The notes: generated by a model not told the origin, from the letters alone. A stretch of 64,000 nt of DNA from Alphaproteobacteria bacterium (GCA_018827375.1 JAHJYW010000045.1:265938-329937), one strand, 5' to 3'; counted from the stretch's first letter, positions 51,190 to 61,062 are shown. Numbers and translations: made by a program.

Positions 51190-53901
51190 ATGAGTTCCTC
51201 CCTCAAGGCCATTCTCGGGCCCACGAACACCGGCAAGACGCATTACGCCATCGAGCGCATGCTGGGCCACGGTACGGGCATGATTGGCCTGCCGCTGCGC
51301 CTGCTCGCGCGCGAGGTCTATGACCGCGTTGTCGAGCGCAAGGGCGCGGCCCATGTCGCCCTCATCACCGGCGAAGAACGCATCGTTCCGCCAAACGCCC
51401 GCTATTTCGTTTGCACGATCGAATCCATGCCGGTCGACACGCGCGCAGACTTTGTCGCCATCGACGAAATCCAGCTCGCCGAAGACGAAGACCGTGGCCA
51501 TGTCTTCACTGACCGCATCCTCCACATGCGAGGCCAGTCGGAAACGCTGCTACTCGGCGCCGACACGATGCGGGGATTGCTCCGTACAATGAATCTAGGC
51601 GTCGAGTCCGAAGGGCGCGAGCGCTTCTCCGAGCTGACCTACACAGGCAAGACCAAGATCACCAAGCTGCCCAAGCGCACGGCCATCGTCGCCTTCAGCG
51701 CCGAGGAGGTCTACGCCATTGCTGAATTGCTCCGTCGGCAGAAGGGTGGCGCCGCCGTTGTCATGGGCGCGCTAAGCCCGCGCACGCGCAATGCGCAGGT
51801 CGCCATGTACCAGTCCGGCGAGGTTGACTATATCGTCGCCACCGACGCCATCGGTATGGGCCTGAACCTAGATGTCGACCGTGTCGTCTTTGCCTCGCGC
51901 ACCAAGTTTGACGGCCGCCGCCACCGCGCGCTGACGGCCGCCGAGTGTGGCCAGATCGCAGGCCGGGCAGGGCGCTTTCGCACCGATGGCGAATTCGGCG
52001 AGACGGGCGACTGCCCCCCCTTTGAGGAAGAGATGTGGAAACGCATCGAGCAACACCGCTTCGATCCTGTCGACCATATCCAGTGGCGCAATTCCGCGCT
52101 CGACTATGCCTCGCTGAAAACGCTTATCCGCAGTCTTGAGCGCCCCTCCGGCAACCCGGTGCTGATCCACAATCCGAACGCGCTCGATGAATGGGTGCTG
52201 CGCCGCATGGCCGAAGATGGCGCCATCGGGCCAAACGTCGCCGGACAGGCCAAGGTGCGCCGCCTGTGGGATCTCGCCCGGCTTCCTGATTTTAGGAAAG
52301 CTGGTCCTGAAGGCCATGCCCGCCTCGTGCTTGGCCTCGCTGAAACCCTCGCTGATCCCGACGCGCGCCTCTCTGATGCTGGCCTTGAGCGCCGCCTCGA
52401 CGACCTCAGCGGCACCAGCGGCGGCATCGCGAAATTGCAGCAACAGCTTGCCAATATCCGCACATGGACCTATGCGGCGCACCGGCCTGACTGGCTGGAA
52501 AACCCCGCCAAATGGCAGGATAGAACGCGCGAGATTGAAGACACCCTGTCTGATGCGCTACACACAGCCCTGACCGCACGGTTTGTGGATCGACGAACGA
52601 CGGCCCTATTGGCCAGCCTTAAGAAGGAAGATGCCCTCGTGACTGACCTGACGCCGGATGGCGACGTGACCGTAGAAGGCCACCTCGTCGGCCGCCTCAA
52701 GGGCCTGACATTCGAGCCCGTGCTCGATGCCCGCACGCTGGAAGGCAAGGCCGTTCGCGGCGCTGCCCTCGCTGCCATCCGCCCGATGCTCGTCGAACGC
52801 CTCGGCCAGATTGCTGGTGCGCCCGTCGGCGCGTTCAGCCTGAACGATGAAGGCAATATCGAATTCGGCGGCCACGCCATCGCCCGCCTCACCAAGGGCG
52901 GCGACTGGATGAGCCCCGGCGTCGAACTCATCGGCGCTTCGGAAGTCGAGCCCGGTGAGCGCGCCGCTGCCCTTATGCGCGCGTCCGACTGGCTGAAGCA
53001 TGAAATGTCCCGCGTCCTGCCCACCCACTGGAAGCTGCGCCACGAAAAGGCTGGCGACGGGCTCGAAGGCCTCGCGCGCGGTCTCGCCTTCCGCATCCTT
53101 GAAAGCGGCGCCGCAGTCGACCTGCGCCAGGATGATCCTTCCGCCCGCCTTACAGGTGAACAGCGCGAAGCCCTGAAGGCTCTCGGCCTGCGTGCCGGCC
53201 GCGTTGCCGCCCATGCGCCGGATGCGCAGAAGCCCGCTGCCCAGCGCCTCGTCGCCATCCTGCGCGCCGTTCAGGCCGGCTCGCCTTTCCCGCTCGCGCC
53301 TGAAGGTGCCGGCTCGTTCCCGCTCGACGGCACATGGCCGGAAGAGGCCCTCGCGGCCAATGGCTATCTCCGCTTCGGCCGCCGCGCCGTGCGCGCAGAC
53401 TTGGCCGAGCGCCTCGGGTGGGAAATCGCCAAGCGCCGCAAGGAGGCCGACAAGAACGCCTTCGCCATCCCGATAGACCTCGCCTCCGTCGTCTCCTGCC
53501 CGTCCGATGACTGGCCTGCCGTCCTGAAAGGCTTTGGCCTCGCGCCTGCCGAGAAGGACAAGGAGACCGAAGCGGTCGTCCTATGGCGCTATGCTGCCCG
53601 CGCGCGACCTGATGAGCGTCCGCCCGCAAAACCACGCGGCGACCGGCCACAGAATGGCCAGGGCAAGCCCGGTGGTCGTCCTCAGGGCGGTAATCGCCCC
53701 GGAAACAGGCCGGAATCCCCTCGGAACGGTCAGAGAAGTGCCCCACCGGCCCGCAAGATTGACCCCGACAGCCCATTTGCGGCCCTCGCAGCGCTCCTGC
53801 CTCCGGCAGCGCCAGAGCGTGACAAGGCCAAGCGCAAACGCAAGCCGAAGGGCGCAAAGCCTGCTGCCGCTCCCGCGTTTGCGTACACGCCTTTCCAGTG
53901 A
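51190..53901 (+). CDS. SUV3-like DExH-box RNA helicase
   Basis: A 903-residue superfamily 2 helicase. Walker A GPTNTGKT is at 10-17 and motif II DEIQ at 92-95, the variant found in mitochondrial SUV3. The helicase C domain contains ATDAIGMGLNLDVDRVVF and GQIAGRAGRF. A long middle region follows, then a basic, disordered tail rich in Gly, Arg, Pro and Lys (from about 815). SUV3 in mitochondria works with an RNase in the RNA degradosome. The ATG is at 51190. Its TGA overlaps the start of the S4-domain gene (GTGA). Confidence 0.92.
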   Translation: MSSSLKAILGPTNTGKTHYAIERMLGHGTGMIGLPLRLLAREVYDRVVERKGAAHVALITGEERIVPPNARYFVCTIESMPVDTRADFVAIDEIQLAEDEDRGHVFTDRILHMRGQSETLLLGADTMRGLLRTMNLGVESEGRERFSELTYTGKTKITKLPKRTAIVAFSAEEVYAIAELLRRQKGGAAVVMGALSPRTRNAQVAMYQSGEVDYIVATDAIGMGLNLDVDRVVFASRTKFDGRRHRALTAAECGQIAGRAGRFRTDGEFGETGDCPPFEEEMWKRIEQHRFDPVDHIQWRNSALDYASLKTLIRSLERPSGNPVLIHNPNALDEWVLRRMAEDGAIGPNVAGQAKVRRLWDLARLPDFRKAGPEGHARLVLGLAETLADPDARLSDAGLERRLDDLSGTSGGIAKLQQQLANIRTWTYAAHRPDWLENPAKWQDRTREIEDTLSDALHTALTARFVDRRTTALLASLKKEDALVTDLTPDGDVTVEGHLVGRLKGLTFEPVLDARTLEGKAVRGAALAAIRPMLVERLGQIAGAPVGAFSLNDEGNIEFGGHAIARLTKGGDWMSPGVELIGASEVEPGERAAALMRASDWLKHEMSRVLPTHWKLRHEKAGDGLEGLARGLAFRILESGAAVDLRQDDPSARLTGEQREALKALGLRAGRVAAHAPDAQKPAAQRLVAILRAVQAGSPFPLAPEGAGSFPLDGTWPEEALAANGYLRFGRRAVRADLAERLGWEIAKRRKEADKNAFAIPIDLASVVSCPSDDWPAVLKGFGLAPAEKDKETEAVVLWRYAARARPDERPPAKPRGDRPQNGQGKPGGRPQGGNRPGNRPESPRNGQRSAPPARKIDPDSPFAALAALLPPAAPERDKAKRKRKPKGAKPAAAPAFAYTPFQ

Positions 53902-54185
53902 GCGAGACAGCCACTGTCAGACTCGATATCTGGCTCTGGCGCGCGCGCTTCTTCAAGACCCGTGGGCTGGCGACAGATCACGTGAAGCGCAAAGGCGTTC
54001 GCATCTCCCGCGGGGGTCAGACACGCCGTTCCGACAAGGCGGGCCTCGCCATCTCAGTCGGTGATGTTGTCACCTTCGGTCGGGGGGAGCATATAAAGAC
54101 CATACAAATCATGGACCTCGGCGAAAGACGCGGCCCGGCAGAAGAAGCGCAAGCCCTCTACCGCCTACTGGAAAACGACGTATGA
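53898..54185 (+). CDS. S4-domain RNA-binding protein (Hsp15-like)
   Basis: A 95-residue protein. The S4 domain covers nearly all of it: VRLDIWLWRARFFKTRGLATDHVKRKGVRIS carries the RNA-binding alpha-L motif, then KAGLAISVGDVVTFGRG. Hsp15 (HslR) rescues stalled 50S subunits in E. coli; the similarity here is in length and domain. Starts with GTG at 53898, overlapping the helicase stop, and overlaps the TerB gene by ATGA. Confidence 0.9.
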   Translation: MSETATVRLDIWLWRARFFKTRGLATDHVKRKGVRISRGGQTRRSDKAGLAISVGDVVTFGRGEHIKTIQIMDLGERRGPAEEAQALYRLLENDV

Positions 54186-54628
54186 TCAAGGCTCTACGGC
54201 GAATGTTCGCCCCCAAGACACCGGCCCTCAAGGCCATGGACCCGCAAGTGGCCGCTGCTGCCCTGATGGTCGAAGCCGCCCTCATTGACGGTGTCTACGT
54301 CAATATCGAGAGCGACATGATCGCGGAGATCCTGCTCGAAGCCTTCGGTTTCGACGCCGACAAGGCTGACGCTGTACTGGCTGAAGGTGAAGCGCTGGCC
54401 GAGGAAGCCGTTGATTCCTATCAGTTTACCAGGCACGTGAAGAAACTCCCCATGGCTGAACGCGTGTCGATCATCGAAGGCCTCTACCGCGTCGCGCTCT
54501 CGGATGGCGAAAAGAGCCCCATCGAAGAGGCTTATATCCGCCAGGTCGCCTCGCTGCTCTATGTTGACGACGTGTCCCGCGCCGGTGCCCGGCAGCGTGC
54601 AGAGGCGCGCGCGGATGGCGCAGCCTGA
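54182..54628 (+). CDS. TerB-like tellurite-resistance family protein
   Basis: A 148-residue helical protein. The segment VAAAALMVEAALIDGVYVNIESDMIAEILLEAFGFDADKADAVLAEGEALAE with the acidic metal-type positions and LYRVALSDGEKSPIEEAYIRQVASLL resembles the TerB/DjlA N-terminal domain. No other ter genes are present, so tellurite resistance itself is unlikely. It is coupled to the S4-domain gene by an ATGA overlap. Confidence 0.88.
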   Translation: MIKALRRMFAPKTPALKAMDPQVAAAALMVEAALIDGVYVNIESDMIAEILLEAFGFDADKADAVLAEGEALAEEAVDSYQFTRHVKKLPMAERVSIIEGLYRVALSDGEKSPIEEAYIRQVASLLYVDDVSRAGARQRAEARADGAA

Positions 54629-54725
54629 CCTTCCCTAAACACTCAGTCCAGCTTGCCTCATTGACACATCGGCGCCCTGAGGCCATTTCGCCCGCTGCAC
54701 ACCTGTTCAAGAGGCCCTCCCACTC

Positions 54726-55067
54726 ATGACCTATATCGTCGTCGATGCCTGCATCCGCTGCAAATACATGGACTGTGTGGAAGTCTGCCCGGTGGACTGC
54801 TTCTATGAAGGCGAGAACATGCTCGTCATCCACCCGGATGAGTGCATTGATTGCGGCGTATGCGAGCCGGAATGCCCGGTCGAGGCGATCAAGCCCGACA
54901 CGGAAGACGATCCGGACGGCAAGTGGCTGAAGCTCAACAGTGACTTTGCCAAGACGTGGCCGAACATCACCCGGATGAAAGAGCCGCCAGCAGATCGTGA
55001 AAAATTTGCACAAGAAACCGGTAAGCTGGAAAAATATTTCAACCCCGCGCCGGGCGAGGGTGACTGA
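54726..55067 (+). CDS. fdxA: 7Fe-8S ferredoxin (FdxA type)
   Basis: A 113-residue low-potential electron carrier. Cys9, Cys17, Cys21 and Cys50 plus others are laid out in [52 protein letters not shown]. This is the seven-iron pattern with one 3Fe-4S and one 4Fe-4S cluster. The C-terminal extension (about 60-113, [23 protein letters not shown]) is typical of FdxA in alphaproteobacteria. It is separate from the TerB gene by about 100 bases. Confidence 0.95.
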   Translation: MTYIVVDACIRCKYMDCVEVCPVDCFYEGENMLVIHPDECIDCGVCEPECPVEAIKPDTEDDPDGKWLKLNSDFAKTWPNITRMKEPPADREKFAQETGKLEKYFNPAPGEGD

Positions 55068-55314
55068 GACCTGTTCGCGATGTTCTCTGCTGCAGCCACT
55101 GCAGACAGGCCCAAAGGTTAACGAAGTTATTGATTTTATTGGCCGGTCCTGACCGGGCAGTATGCCGTACCCTGTTGTAAAACATGCACGATTGTGATAG
55201 TCTTACGACTTGAGCAATAATTGAACCAGAGCTGAAAAGTCTAACCTCAGACCGTGAATGACGGACTGGGCAAAGCCTGTTTGGCTCTGAATGCGTAGAA
55301 AAGGGCGATACTTC

Positions 55315-55848
55315 ATGGCTAAAAAAGCAGACACCGCATCACTTGCATTCGGAGTGGGTCAGAGCGTCGTATATCCTGCGCATGGTGTAGGAAAGATTAC
55401 CAGCGTCGAAAAACAAACGGTCGCCGGTATGGAACTTGAAGTCTACGTCGTCGCCTTCGATCAGGACAAGATGATCCTGCGCGTGCCGACCAATCGCGCC
55501 GAAGCTTCGGGCATGCGTGCCCTTGCCGGTTCCAAGCTGGTTGATGACGCCATGAAAACCCTTGGCGGCCGTGCCCGCGTCAAGCGCACCATGTGGTCGC
55601 GCCGCGCGCAGGAATACGAAGCCAAGATCAATTCCGGCGACCTGATCTCGATCGCGGAAGTCGTGCGCGACCTTCACCGCGGTGACGACCAGCCCGAGCA
55701 GTCCTATTCCGAGCGCCAGCTGTACGAAAGCGCGCTCGACCGGATGGCCCGCGAACTGGCCGCTGTCGAAAGCATCGACAAGGCAACTGCCATGGAAAAA
55801 CTGGCAAAGGGCCTTGCTGCCAAGAAAAAAGTGGCAGCGGCTGCCTGA
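55315..55848 (+). CDS. carD: CarD family transcriptional regulator
   Basis: A 177-residue protein that binds RNA polymerase and stabilises open complexes. The N-terminal CarD/TRCF-RID Tudor-like domain (about 10-70) shows FGVGQSVVYPAHGVGKITSVE and VPTNRAEASGMRAL. The helical C-terminal domain (about 80-165) contains KRTMWSRRAQEYEAKINSGD. The ATG at 55315 is preceded by AAAAGGG. Upstream, the 246-base gap after fdxA contains its promoter. Alphaproteobacterial CarD is linked to the starvation response in Caulobacter. Confidence 0.95.
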   Translation: MAKKADTASLAFGVGQSVVYPAHGVGKITSVEKQTVAGMELEVYVVAFDQDKMILRVPTNRAEASGMRALAGSKLVDDAMKTLGGRARVKRTMWSRRAQEYEAKINSGDLISIAEVVRDLHRGDDQPEQSYSERQLYESALDRMARELAAVESIDKATAMEKLAKGLAAKKKVAAAA

Positions 55849-55868
55849 TCTTTCTGGCCTTAGGTCAT

Positions 55869-55906
55869 AAAAAAACCCCGCACCTTCTGGTGCGGGGTTT
55901 TTCTTT
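55869..55906. terminator. bidirectional rho-independent terminator after carD
   Basis: AAACCCCGCACC (55873-55884) pairs with GGTGCGGGGTTT (55889-55900) around TTCT. It is followed by TTTTTCTTT, and in the minus direction by TTTTTTTAT. It separates carD from the convergent acyl-CoA synthetase gene. Confidence 0.95.
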
Positions 55907-55921
55907 GTCTTGTATCCTGCT

Positions 55922-57490
55922 TTAGCCGATGCGGCGGTCACGTCCGGCCCAATAGGGTTCGCGCAGGTCCTTGCGCAGGATCTTGCCAGATGGGTTGCGA
56001 GGTAGTTCGGTGGCGATATCGACAGTCTTCGGGCACTTGTAGCTGGCAATCCGCTCCTTCGCCCAGGCGATGATATCTTCAGCTGTGGGCGCCTCGCCAG
56101 GCTTGGGAACGATGATCGCTTTCACGCTCTCGCCCCACTTCTCGTCTGGCACACCGATCACGGCAACATCCGCCACGCCAGGATGCCCGAAGATCGCATT
56201 CTCCACTTCGGCAGGGTATACGTTCTCGCCGCCTGACACGATCATGTCCTTCACGCGGTCATGGATATAGAGGAAGCCGTCCTCGTCGAAATAGCCCGCG
56301 TCGCCTGTGTAGAAGAAGCCGTTGCGTATTGCTTCTGCCGTCGCATCTGCCCGGTTCCAGTAACCCTTCATCACAAAGCGCGCCTTGATCACGATCTCGC
56401 CGACCTCGCCGGTCGGGACGGGATTGCCCTCACCATCGACGCAGCGCACGACAGCGCCCGGCCATGGCACGCCGCAACTGCGCAGCTTGCCCCAGGCCGG
56501 GTCATGCGCTTCCGGTGGCAGATAGGTGCCGGCGCCCACGGTCTCGGTCAGGCCGTAGAGCTGGGTAAACTTCACGCCCATGATTTCCTTGGCTTCCAGC
56601 AGCAGGCTCTCGGCAATTGGCGAGGCGCCGTAGGAGACGACCTTCATCGATGAGAAGTCCGTGTTCCCGATCTCGGGGTGCTGGGTCAGCATGAGAATGA
56701 CGGCAGGTACCCAGAACGCATAGGCGATCTTGTGCTCCTCAACGAGCTTCAGGATCAACGTGGGGTCGATATCGCGCAGCACCACAGCCTTGGCCCCCTG
56801 CGCCGCAGTCAGTATGCCGACATTGACGCCGGCCACATGGAAGAGGGGCATGGCGTTCATCACGGCCTCGCCGGCGCCGTAGGCGGCCCAGTCGAGCGTC
56901 TGAGCCTGCTCAAGCAGGACCTTATAGTTGCTATTGGTCAGCTGCACGCCTTTCGGGCGGCCTGTCGTGCCGGACGTGTAGAGCTGTATCACGTCATCAT
57001 CGGCAAGCGGGGTCTGATCCGGCGCGGTGCTCGGCTTGGCATTGCGCCAGCTCGGGTAATAGTCCCAGTCTTCACGGTCGCCATCTATCGTGATGATGCG
57101 CTGGAGATCAGGCAACTGGTCGCGGATCTGGTCGATGATGGCGTAGAAATCCTGGCCGACGAACAGGACCTTCGCGGCCGCATCGGACAGGATGAACTGG
57201 ATTTCGGGGGCGGCCAGTCGCGTGTTGACGCCGGTCATCACGGCGCGGGCCTTGGCGCAGCCGAAGAGCATTTCGTAATAGACGTCCGTATTCTTCGCCA
57301 GGTAGGCGACCCGGTCGCCCGGCTCGACGCCGAGGCTGATCAGGCCATTGGCCACCTGATTGGTGCGCGTTTCCAGTTCGCCAAAGGTCGTCGAAGCGCC
57401 TTCGAACCAATAGGCGATATTTTCCGGTACGCGCGTTGCCTGCACACGCGGGATGTCGGCAATAAATGGCATCGCCTCTACGTCGATCAT
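55922..57490 (-). CDS. fatty-acyl-CoA synthetase (AMP-dependent ligase)
   Basis: A 522-residue acyl- or carboxylic-acid-CoA ligase. The ATP/AMP motif is YTSGTTGRPKGVQLTN, followed by YGLTETVG, YTGDAGYFDEDGFLYIHDRVKDMIVSGGENVYP and the C-terminal catalytic lysine in NPSGKILRKDLRE. GGAGG lies six bases before the ATG at 57490. The chain length used cannot be read. It probably feeds the acyl-CoA metabolism represented elsewhere in the window by mcd and the enoyl-CoA hydratase. Confidence 0.92.
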   Translation of the reverse strand: MIDVEAMPFIADIPRVQATRVPENIAYWFEGASTTFGELETRTNQVANGLISLGVEPGDRVAYLAKNTDVYYEMLFGCAKARAVMTGVNTRLAAPEIQFILSDAAAKVLFVGQDFYAIIDQIRDQLPDLQRIITIDGDREDWDYYPSWRNAKPSTAPDQTPLADDDVIQLYTSGTTGRPKGVQLTNSNYKVLLEQAQTLDWAAYGAGEAVMNAMPLFHVAGVNVGILTAAQGAKAVVLRDIDPTLILKLVEEHKIAYAFWVPAVILMLTQHPEIGNTDFSSMKVVSYGASPIAESLLLEAKEIMGVKFTQLYGLTETVGAGTYLPPEAHDPAWGKLRSCGVPWPGAVVRCVDGEGNPVPTGEVGEIVIKARFVMKGYWNRADATAEAIRNGFFYTGDAGYFDEDGFLYIHDRVKDMIVSGGENVYPAEVENAIFGHPGVADVAVIGVPDEKWGESVKAIIVPKPGEAPTAEDIIAWAKERIASYKCPKTVDIATELPRNPSGKILRKDLREPYWAGRDRRIG

Positions 57491-57588
57491 GGTTTCCTCC
57501 GGTAATCTTTGCTTTCAGGCCCGAACTTAAGGCTTTCGGTAGAAGAGTCAGCTAGTGATTGTATATAATAGGTAGGAGTTTTGTTGGA

Positions 57589-58311
57589 GTGCGCAGCGCT
57601 GAGCTGCTCACGGAGGACCTACGACAGCACGCGTTGAGGGGGTGCGGCTTGCCAGCGGACGGGCAAGGTCACAATCTGATTGATGAGAAACTGGCGGCCA
57701 GGGCCGGTATCTTCTCTGCTGTCATGTTCACGATCATCCTGGTCGGGCAATCCATACTGCATCCAGAATATAGTCAGGTCAGCGAATTGATCGGGGCGCT
57801 TCCCTCGTATTCGAATGGCTGGATTCAGATTGTCAGCACGGCCATTACAGGGGCGGCGATGTTCGTGTTCGCGCTCGGCCTGTTCGGGACGCCCCTGAAG
57901 GGTTTTGGCGCGCGGACTGGTCCGGTTCTTTTGGCTGTCGCTGCGGTGGGCATCATACTCTCCGGTCTTGTCCCGTCGCAGCGCATGTCGAGCGCCTATG
58001 TCCATACGCCGGGCCACGCGGTAGGGGCGATCATCGCATTCCTGGTCGAGCCTGTAGGGCTGATCCTGTGTTCCCTGGCCTTCTTCCGTTCCCCTGGCTT
58101 CCGGAAGGCTGCCCTGAAGGTCCTGTCTGCAGGGCTGGTCACGGCGGCCTTGTCAATTGCCCTCATCCTTTTCGCCGTGCCGGAAGACGGGCCGCTGCAC
58201 GCCTATCAGGGCCTTATACAGCGGCTCATTGTGCTACTCTGGCTAATGGCCGTCGTCTGCATCAGCGGGCGTCTTCTGGATGTATCGCGGCGGTCTGATC
58301 GGCAGGCCTGA
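57589..58311 (+). CDS. DUF998 family membrane protein
   Basis: About 240 residues with six hydrophobic helices, starting near [16 protein letters not shown] and continuing through [22 protein letters not shown] and later segments. [14 protein letters not shown] after the first helix matches the DUF998 signature. The start is uncertain. A TATAAT -10 box at 57564-57569 and a TAGGAG site favour the GTG at 57589; a TTG at 57559 in the same frame would place the promoter inside the gene. The residues before the first helix are unusually long and may not all be translated. Confidence 0.82.
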   Translation: MRSAELLTEDLRQHALRGCGLPADGQGHNLIDEKLAARAGIFSAVMFTIILVGQSILHPEYSQVSELIGALPSYSNGWIQIVSTAITGAAMFVFALGLFGTPLKGFGARTGPVLLAVAAVGIILSGLVPSQRMSSAYVHTPGHAVGAIIAFLVEPVGLILCSLAFFRSPGFRKAALKVLSAGLVTAALSIALILFAVPEDGPLHAYQGLIQRLIVLLWLMAVVCISGRLLDVSRRSDRQA

Positions 58312-58370
58312 CAGCCGTTGATGTCGGCTGCGGGCTTGCCGTTTGCCTGTGTTTCCGGCACCTATGGGAC

Positions 58371-59657
58371 ATGACTGTTCAATCCCCTATCCCCGACTCC
58401 GCCCTGACTGAAACCATGATGGACATGGGCACTCGTGCCAGTGCCGCATCGCGTGCGCTGGGCCGCCTTAGCGCTGACGACCGCACACGCGGTCTCAAGG
58501 CGATAGCAGAAGCGATCCGCGCCGCTGCCCCGTCCATTCTTGAAGCCAATGCGAAAGACATGGAAGCGGCCCGCAAGAAGGGTCTCGACGCTGCCATGCT
58601 CGACCGTCTCGCGCTGGACGCGAAACGCGTTGACGGCATCGTCTCCGGTGTCGAAGCCATCGCCGCGCTGCCTGATCCCATCGGCCGCGAACTCGCGCGC
58701 TGGCAGCAGCCCAACGGGCTCGACTTTGCCCGCGTTGCCGTGCCGCTCGGTGTTATCGGCATCATCTATGAGAGCCGGCCGAACGTGACCGCCGATGCAG
58801 GCACGCTCTGCCTGCGCTCCGGCAATGCGGCCATCCTGCGCTGCGGTTCGGAAAGCACGCGTTCGTCGCATGCGCTGGTCGATGCCATGCGCGCCGCGCT
58901 GAAAAAGGAAGGCCTGCCTGAAGACGCGATTCAGCTCGTTGGCACGACAGACCGCGAAGCCGTCGGCCATATGCTCTCCGGTCTCGACGGACAGATCGAT
59001 GTGATCGTGCCACGTGGCGGTCGCAGCCTTGTTGAACGTGTGCAGATGGATGCCCGCGTGCCGGTCATCGGCCACCTCGAAGGCCTCTGCCACACCTATG
59101 TTGACGCAGGTGCCGATCCGCAAAAGGCGATCGACATCGTGGTCAATGCCAAGCTGCGCCGGACGGGCGTTTGTGGGTCTCTCGAAACGCTGCTCATTGA
59201 TGCCAAGGTTGCGGACACACTGCTGCCGCGGATTGCCTCCGCGCTCACCGATGCCGGATGCGAGCTGCGAGGCGATACGCGCGCCCGCGTTATCGTGCCA
59301 AACATGAAGACGGCGACCGAGGAAGACTGGGCAACTGAGTATCTCGCCGCAATTCTCGCTGTGGCCGTTGTTGATGGCATCGACGGCGCCCTCGCACACA
59401 TCGAGCGCTGGTCGTCCGGCCATACCGACGCGATCATCACCGAAGACCAGGCCGTGGCTGATCGCTTCCTCGCAACGGTCGACAGTGCCATCGTTCTGCA
59501 TAATGCCTCCACCCAGTTTGCAGATGGCGGCGAGTTCGGCTTTGGCGCCGAGATCGGCATTGCAACAGGCCGCATTCACGCACGTGGACCCGTTGGCGCT
59601 GAACAGCTCACGATCTACAAATACGTCGTGAGGGGCACAGGGCAGACCCGTCCTTGA
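58371..59657 (+). CDS. proA: glutamate-5-semialdehyde dehydrogenase (gamma-glutamyl phosphate reductase)
   Basis: Second step of proline synthesis, reducing gamma-glutamyl phosphate with NADPH. The 428-residue protein has the conserved [36 protein letters not shown], and the catalytic-cysteine region [14 protein letters not shown]-terminal [18 protein letters not shown] sequence is typical. The length is normal. Its TGA overlaps the TTG start of nadD (TTGA). proB is not in the window, and upstream is the DUF998 gene. Confidence 0.96.
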   Translation: MTVQSPIPDSALTETMMDMGTRASAASRALGRLSADDRTRGLKAIAEAIRAAAPSILEANAKDMEAARKKGLDAAMLDRLALDAKRVDGIVSGVEAIAALPDPIGRELARWQQPNGLDFARVAVPLGVIGIIYESRPNVTADAGTLCLRSGNAAILRCGSESTRSSHALVDAMRAALKKEGLPEDAIQLVGTTDREAVGHMLSGLDGQIDVIVPRGGRSLVERVQMDARVPVIGHLEGLCHTYVDAGADPQKAIDIVVNAKLRRTGVCGSLETLLIDAKVADTLLPRIASALTDAGCELRGDTRARVIVPNMKTATEEDWATEYLAAILAVAVVDGIDGALAHIERWSSGHTDAIITEDQAVADRFLATVDSAIVLHNASTQFADGGEFGFGAEIGIATGRIHARGPVGAEQLTIYKYVVRGTGQTRP

Positions 59658-60247
59658 ACCACCTGAAGCTTCCGGGACCAGTTGACGGCCTGCGCATCGG
59701 TCTGTTCGGCGGAAGCTTCAACCCGGCCCATTCCGGCCACGTGCACGTGGCCGAAACAGCGATGCGGCGGCTTGGGCTGGACTGGGTCTGGTGGATCGTC
59801 GCGCGCGGTAATCCGCTCAAGACGTCCCATGGTGACTTCGACGCCCGCCTTGCGTCGGCCCGCGAACTCGCCAGCAATCCGCGCATGATCGTGACCGACA
59901 TTGAGGGACAGCTCGATCTGACGTATACTTCGGACACAATCGCGGCCATCGTGAACAGGGCGCCCAACGCGCACTTTGTCTGGCTCATGGGTGCGGACAA
60001 CCTGGCAGGATTCCACCGGTGGCAAGACTGGCAGGGCATTGCGCAGACACTGCCAATTGCCGTGATTGCGCGACCCGGGGTTGGGCTGGGGGCACGCTCT
60101 GCGCCCTTTGCGCGCCGATTTGCCAGCAGTCGTATTCCGGCATCAGCCGCCCGCACACTTGCGTTCGCGCAGCCCCCGGCATGGACCTATCTGACAGCCC
60201 CGCTTGATCCGGCCTCGTCCACCGCTTTGCGTGCGGCACAGTCGTGA
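59654..60247 (+). CDS. nadD: nicotinate-nucleotide adenylyltransferase
   Basis: Makes nicotinate adenine dinucleotide from nicotinate mononucleotide and ATP in NAD synthesis. The 197-residue protein shows the nucleotidyltransferase motifs [15 protein letters not shown] (near residue 16) and, at the C-terminus, [23 protein letters not shown] is the NadD signature. Starts with TTG at 59654 overlapping the proA stop. Its stop overlaps the next gene's GTG (GTGA). In many alphaproteobacteria rsfS and rlmH follow nadD; here a ThiF-family gene follows. Confidence 0.94.
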   Translation: MNHLKLPGPVDGLRIGLFGGSFNPAHSGHVHVAETAMRRLGLDWVWWIVARGNPLKTSHGDFDARLASARELASNPRMIVTDIEGQLDLTYTSDTIAAIVNRAPNAHFVWLMGADNLAGFHRWQDWQGIAQTLPIAVIARPGVGLGARSAPFARRFASSRIPASAARTLAFAQPPAWTYLTAPLDPASSTALRAAQS

Positions 60248-60996
60248 AACCCGGTCCCATAGATATCGAGCGCCACAAGCGGCATATCCTGCTTAAGGAG
60301 ATCGGTGGACCGGGCGTGCAGAAATTGCGGGCTTCAACCGTGTCATTGGTCGGGGCAGGGGCGCTTGGTGGACCCTGCGCGCTCTATCTTGCGGCCGCTG
60401 GCGTGGGTCATATTGAAATCTGGGACGATGATGTCGTCGACCGCTCAAATCTCCAGCGTCAGGTCCAGTTCGGTGAGGGCGATGTTGGCCAGCCTAAAGC
60501 CGAAACCCTGGCGAGGCGCCTGCAGCACGCCCATCCGGGCACAGAGGCTGCCTGGCATCGTCACCGCTGGACAGAAAGCCACCCGCTCGCCGGCAGCATC
60601 CTGATCGACGCCACCGACAATTTTACGACGCGCTATGCCCTCAACGCCGCGGCCCATGCCACAGGGCGCAGGCTCGTTCATGGGGCGGCCGCCGGCTGGA
60701 ATGGGCAGGTCAGCGTCTTTGCATCGGGCCTCCAGCCTGACGCGCCTTGCTATCGCTGCTGGGTGCCAGAGACCCCGCCAGATGCAGAAGCCTGCGATGA
60801 GGTCGGTGTTGTTGGCGCCATGACGGGCATGGTCGGCGCGGCCATGGCACTGGAAGCCGTCAAGCTTGTGACAGGTGCCGGCGTCCCGCTGGTCGGGCGG
60901 TTGCTCCTCATGGATGGCCTGTCTGGAACCCATCGAATTGTCGGGCTGAAACCGGATCAGACCTGCAGCACTTGTGGCGGAACACGCGCCGATTGA
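60244..60996 (+). CDS. ThiF/MoeB/HesA family adenylyltransferase
   Basis: A 250-residue E1-like enzyme that adenylates the C-terminus of a small sulfur carrier (MoaD- or ThiS-like). ATP-binding GAGALGG is at about 35-41. The conserved DDDVVDRSNLQRQ and DATDNFTTRY are present. Zinc is held by CYRC and the C-terminal CSTC. The segment AEACDEVGVVGAMTGMVGAAMALEAVK resembles MoeB. Coupled to nadD (GTGA). Whether it serves molybdopterin or thiamine synthesis is not clear; no moaD or thiS is adjacent. Confidence 0.9.
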   Translation: MKPGPIDIERHKRHILLKEIGGPGVQKLRASTVSLVGAGALGGPCALYLAAAGVGHIEIWDDDVVDRSNLQRQVQFGEGDVGQPKAETLARRLQHAHPGTEAAWHRHRWTESHPLAGSILIDATDNFTTRYALNAAAHATGRRLVHGAAAGWNGQVSVFASGLQPDAPCYRCWVPETPPDAEACDEVGVVGAMTGMVGAAMALEAVKLVTGAGVPLVGRLLLMDGLSGTHRIVGLKPDQTCSTCGGTRAD

Positions 60997-61062
60997 CACC
61001 AGGGCCGCGCTCTCCCTTAGTGGGACAGTGAGAGAAAATAAAATCCGGGGAGGATGTATCAG

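Noticed and set aside
51190..54628. Possible phage-defence island (helicase plus TerB-like plus HNH protein nearby)
   Set aside because: The helicase is SUV3-like and the block looks like a conserved alphaproteobacterial housekeeping set. The HNH protein is 3 kb away with no restriction or toxin partner.
55068..55314. A riboswitch or small RNA in the 247-base gap before carD
   Set aside because: Only a short CCGGTC/GACCGG hairpin and a CTGCAG pair are visible, with no known riboswitch core; more simply a promoter region.
58362..59579. A 405-codon open frame opposite proA
   Set aside because: Full overlap with a well-supported proA gene; the protein has shadow-like composition and no motif.
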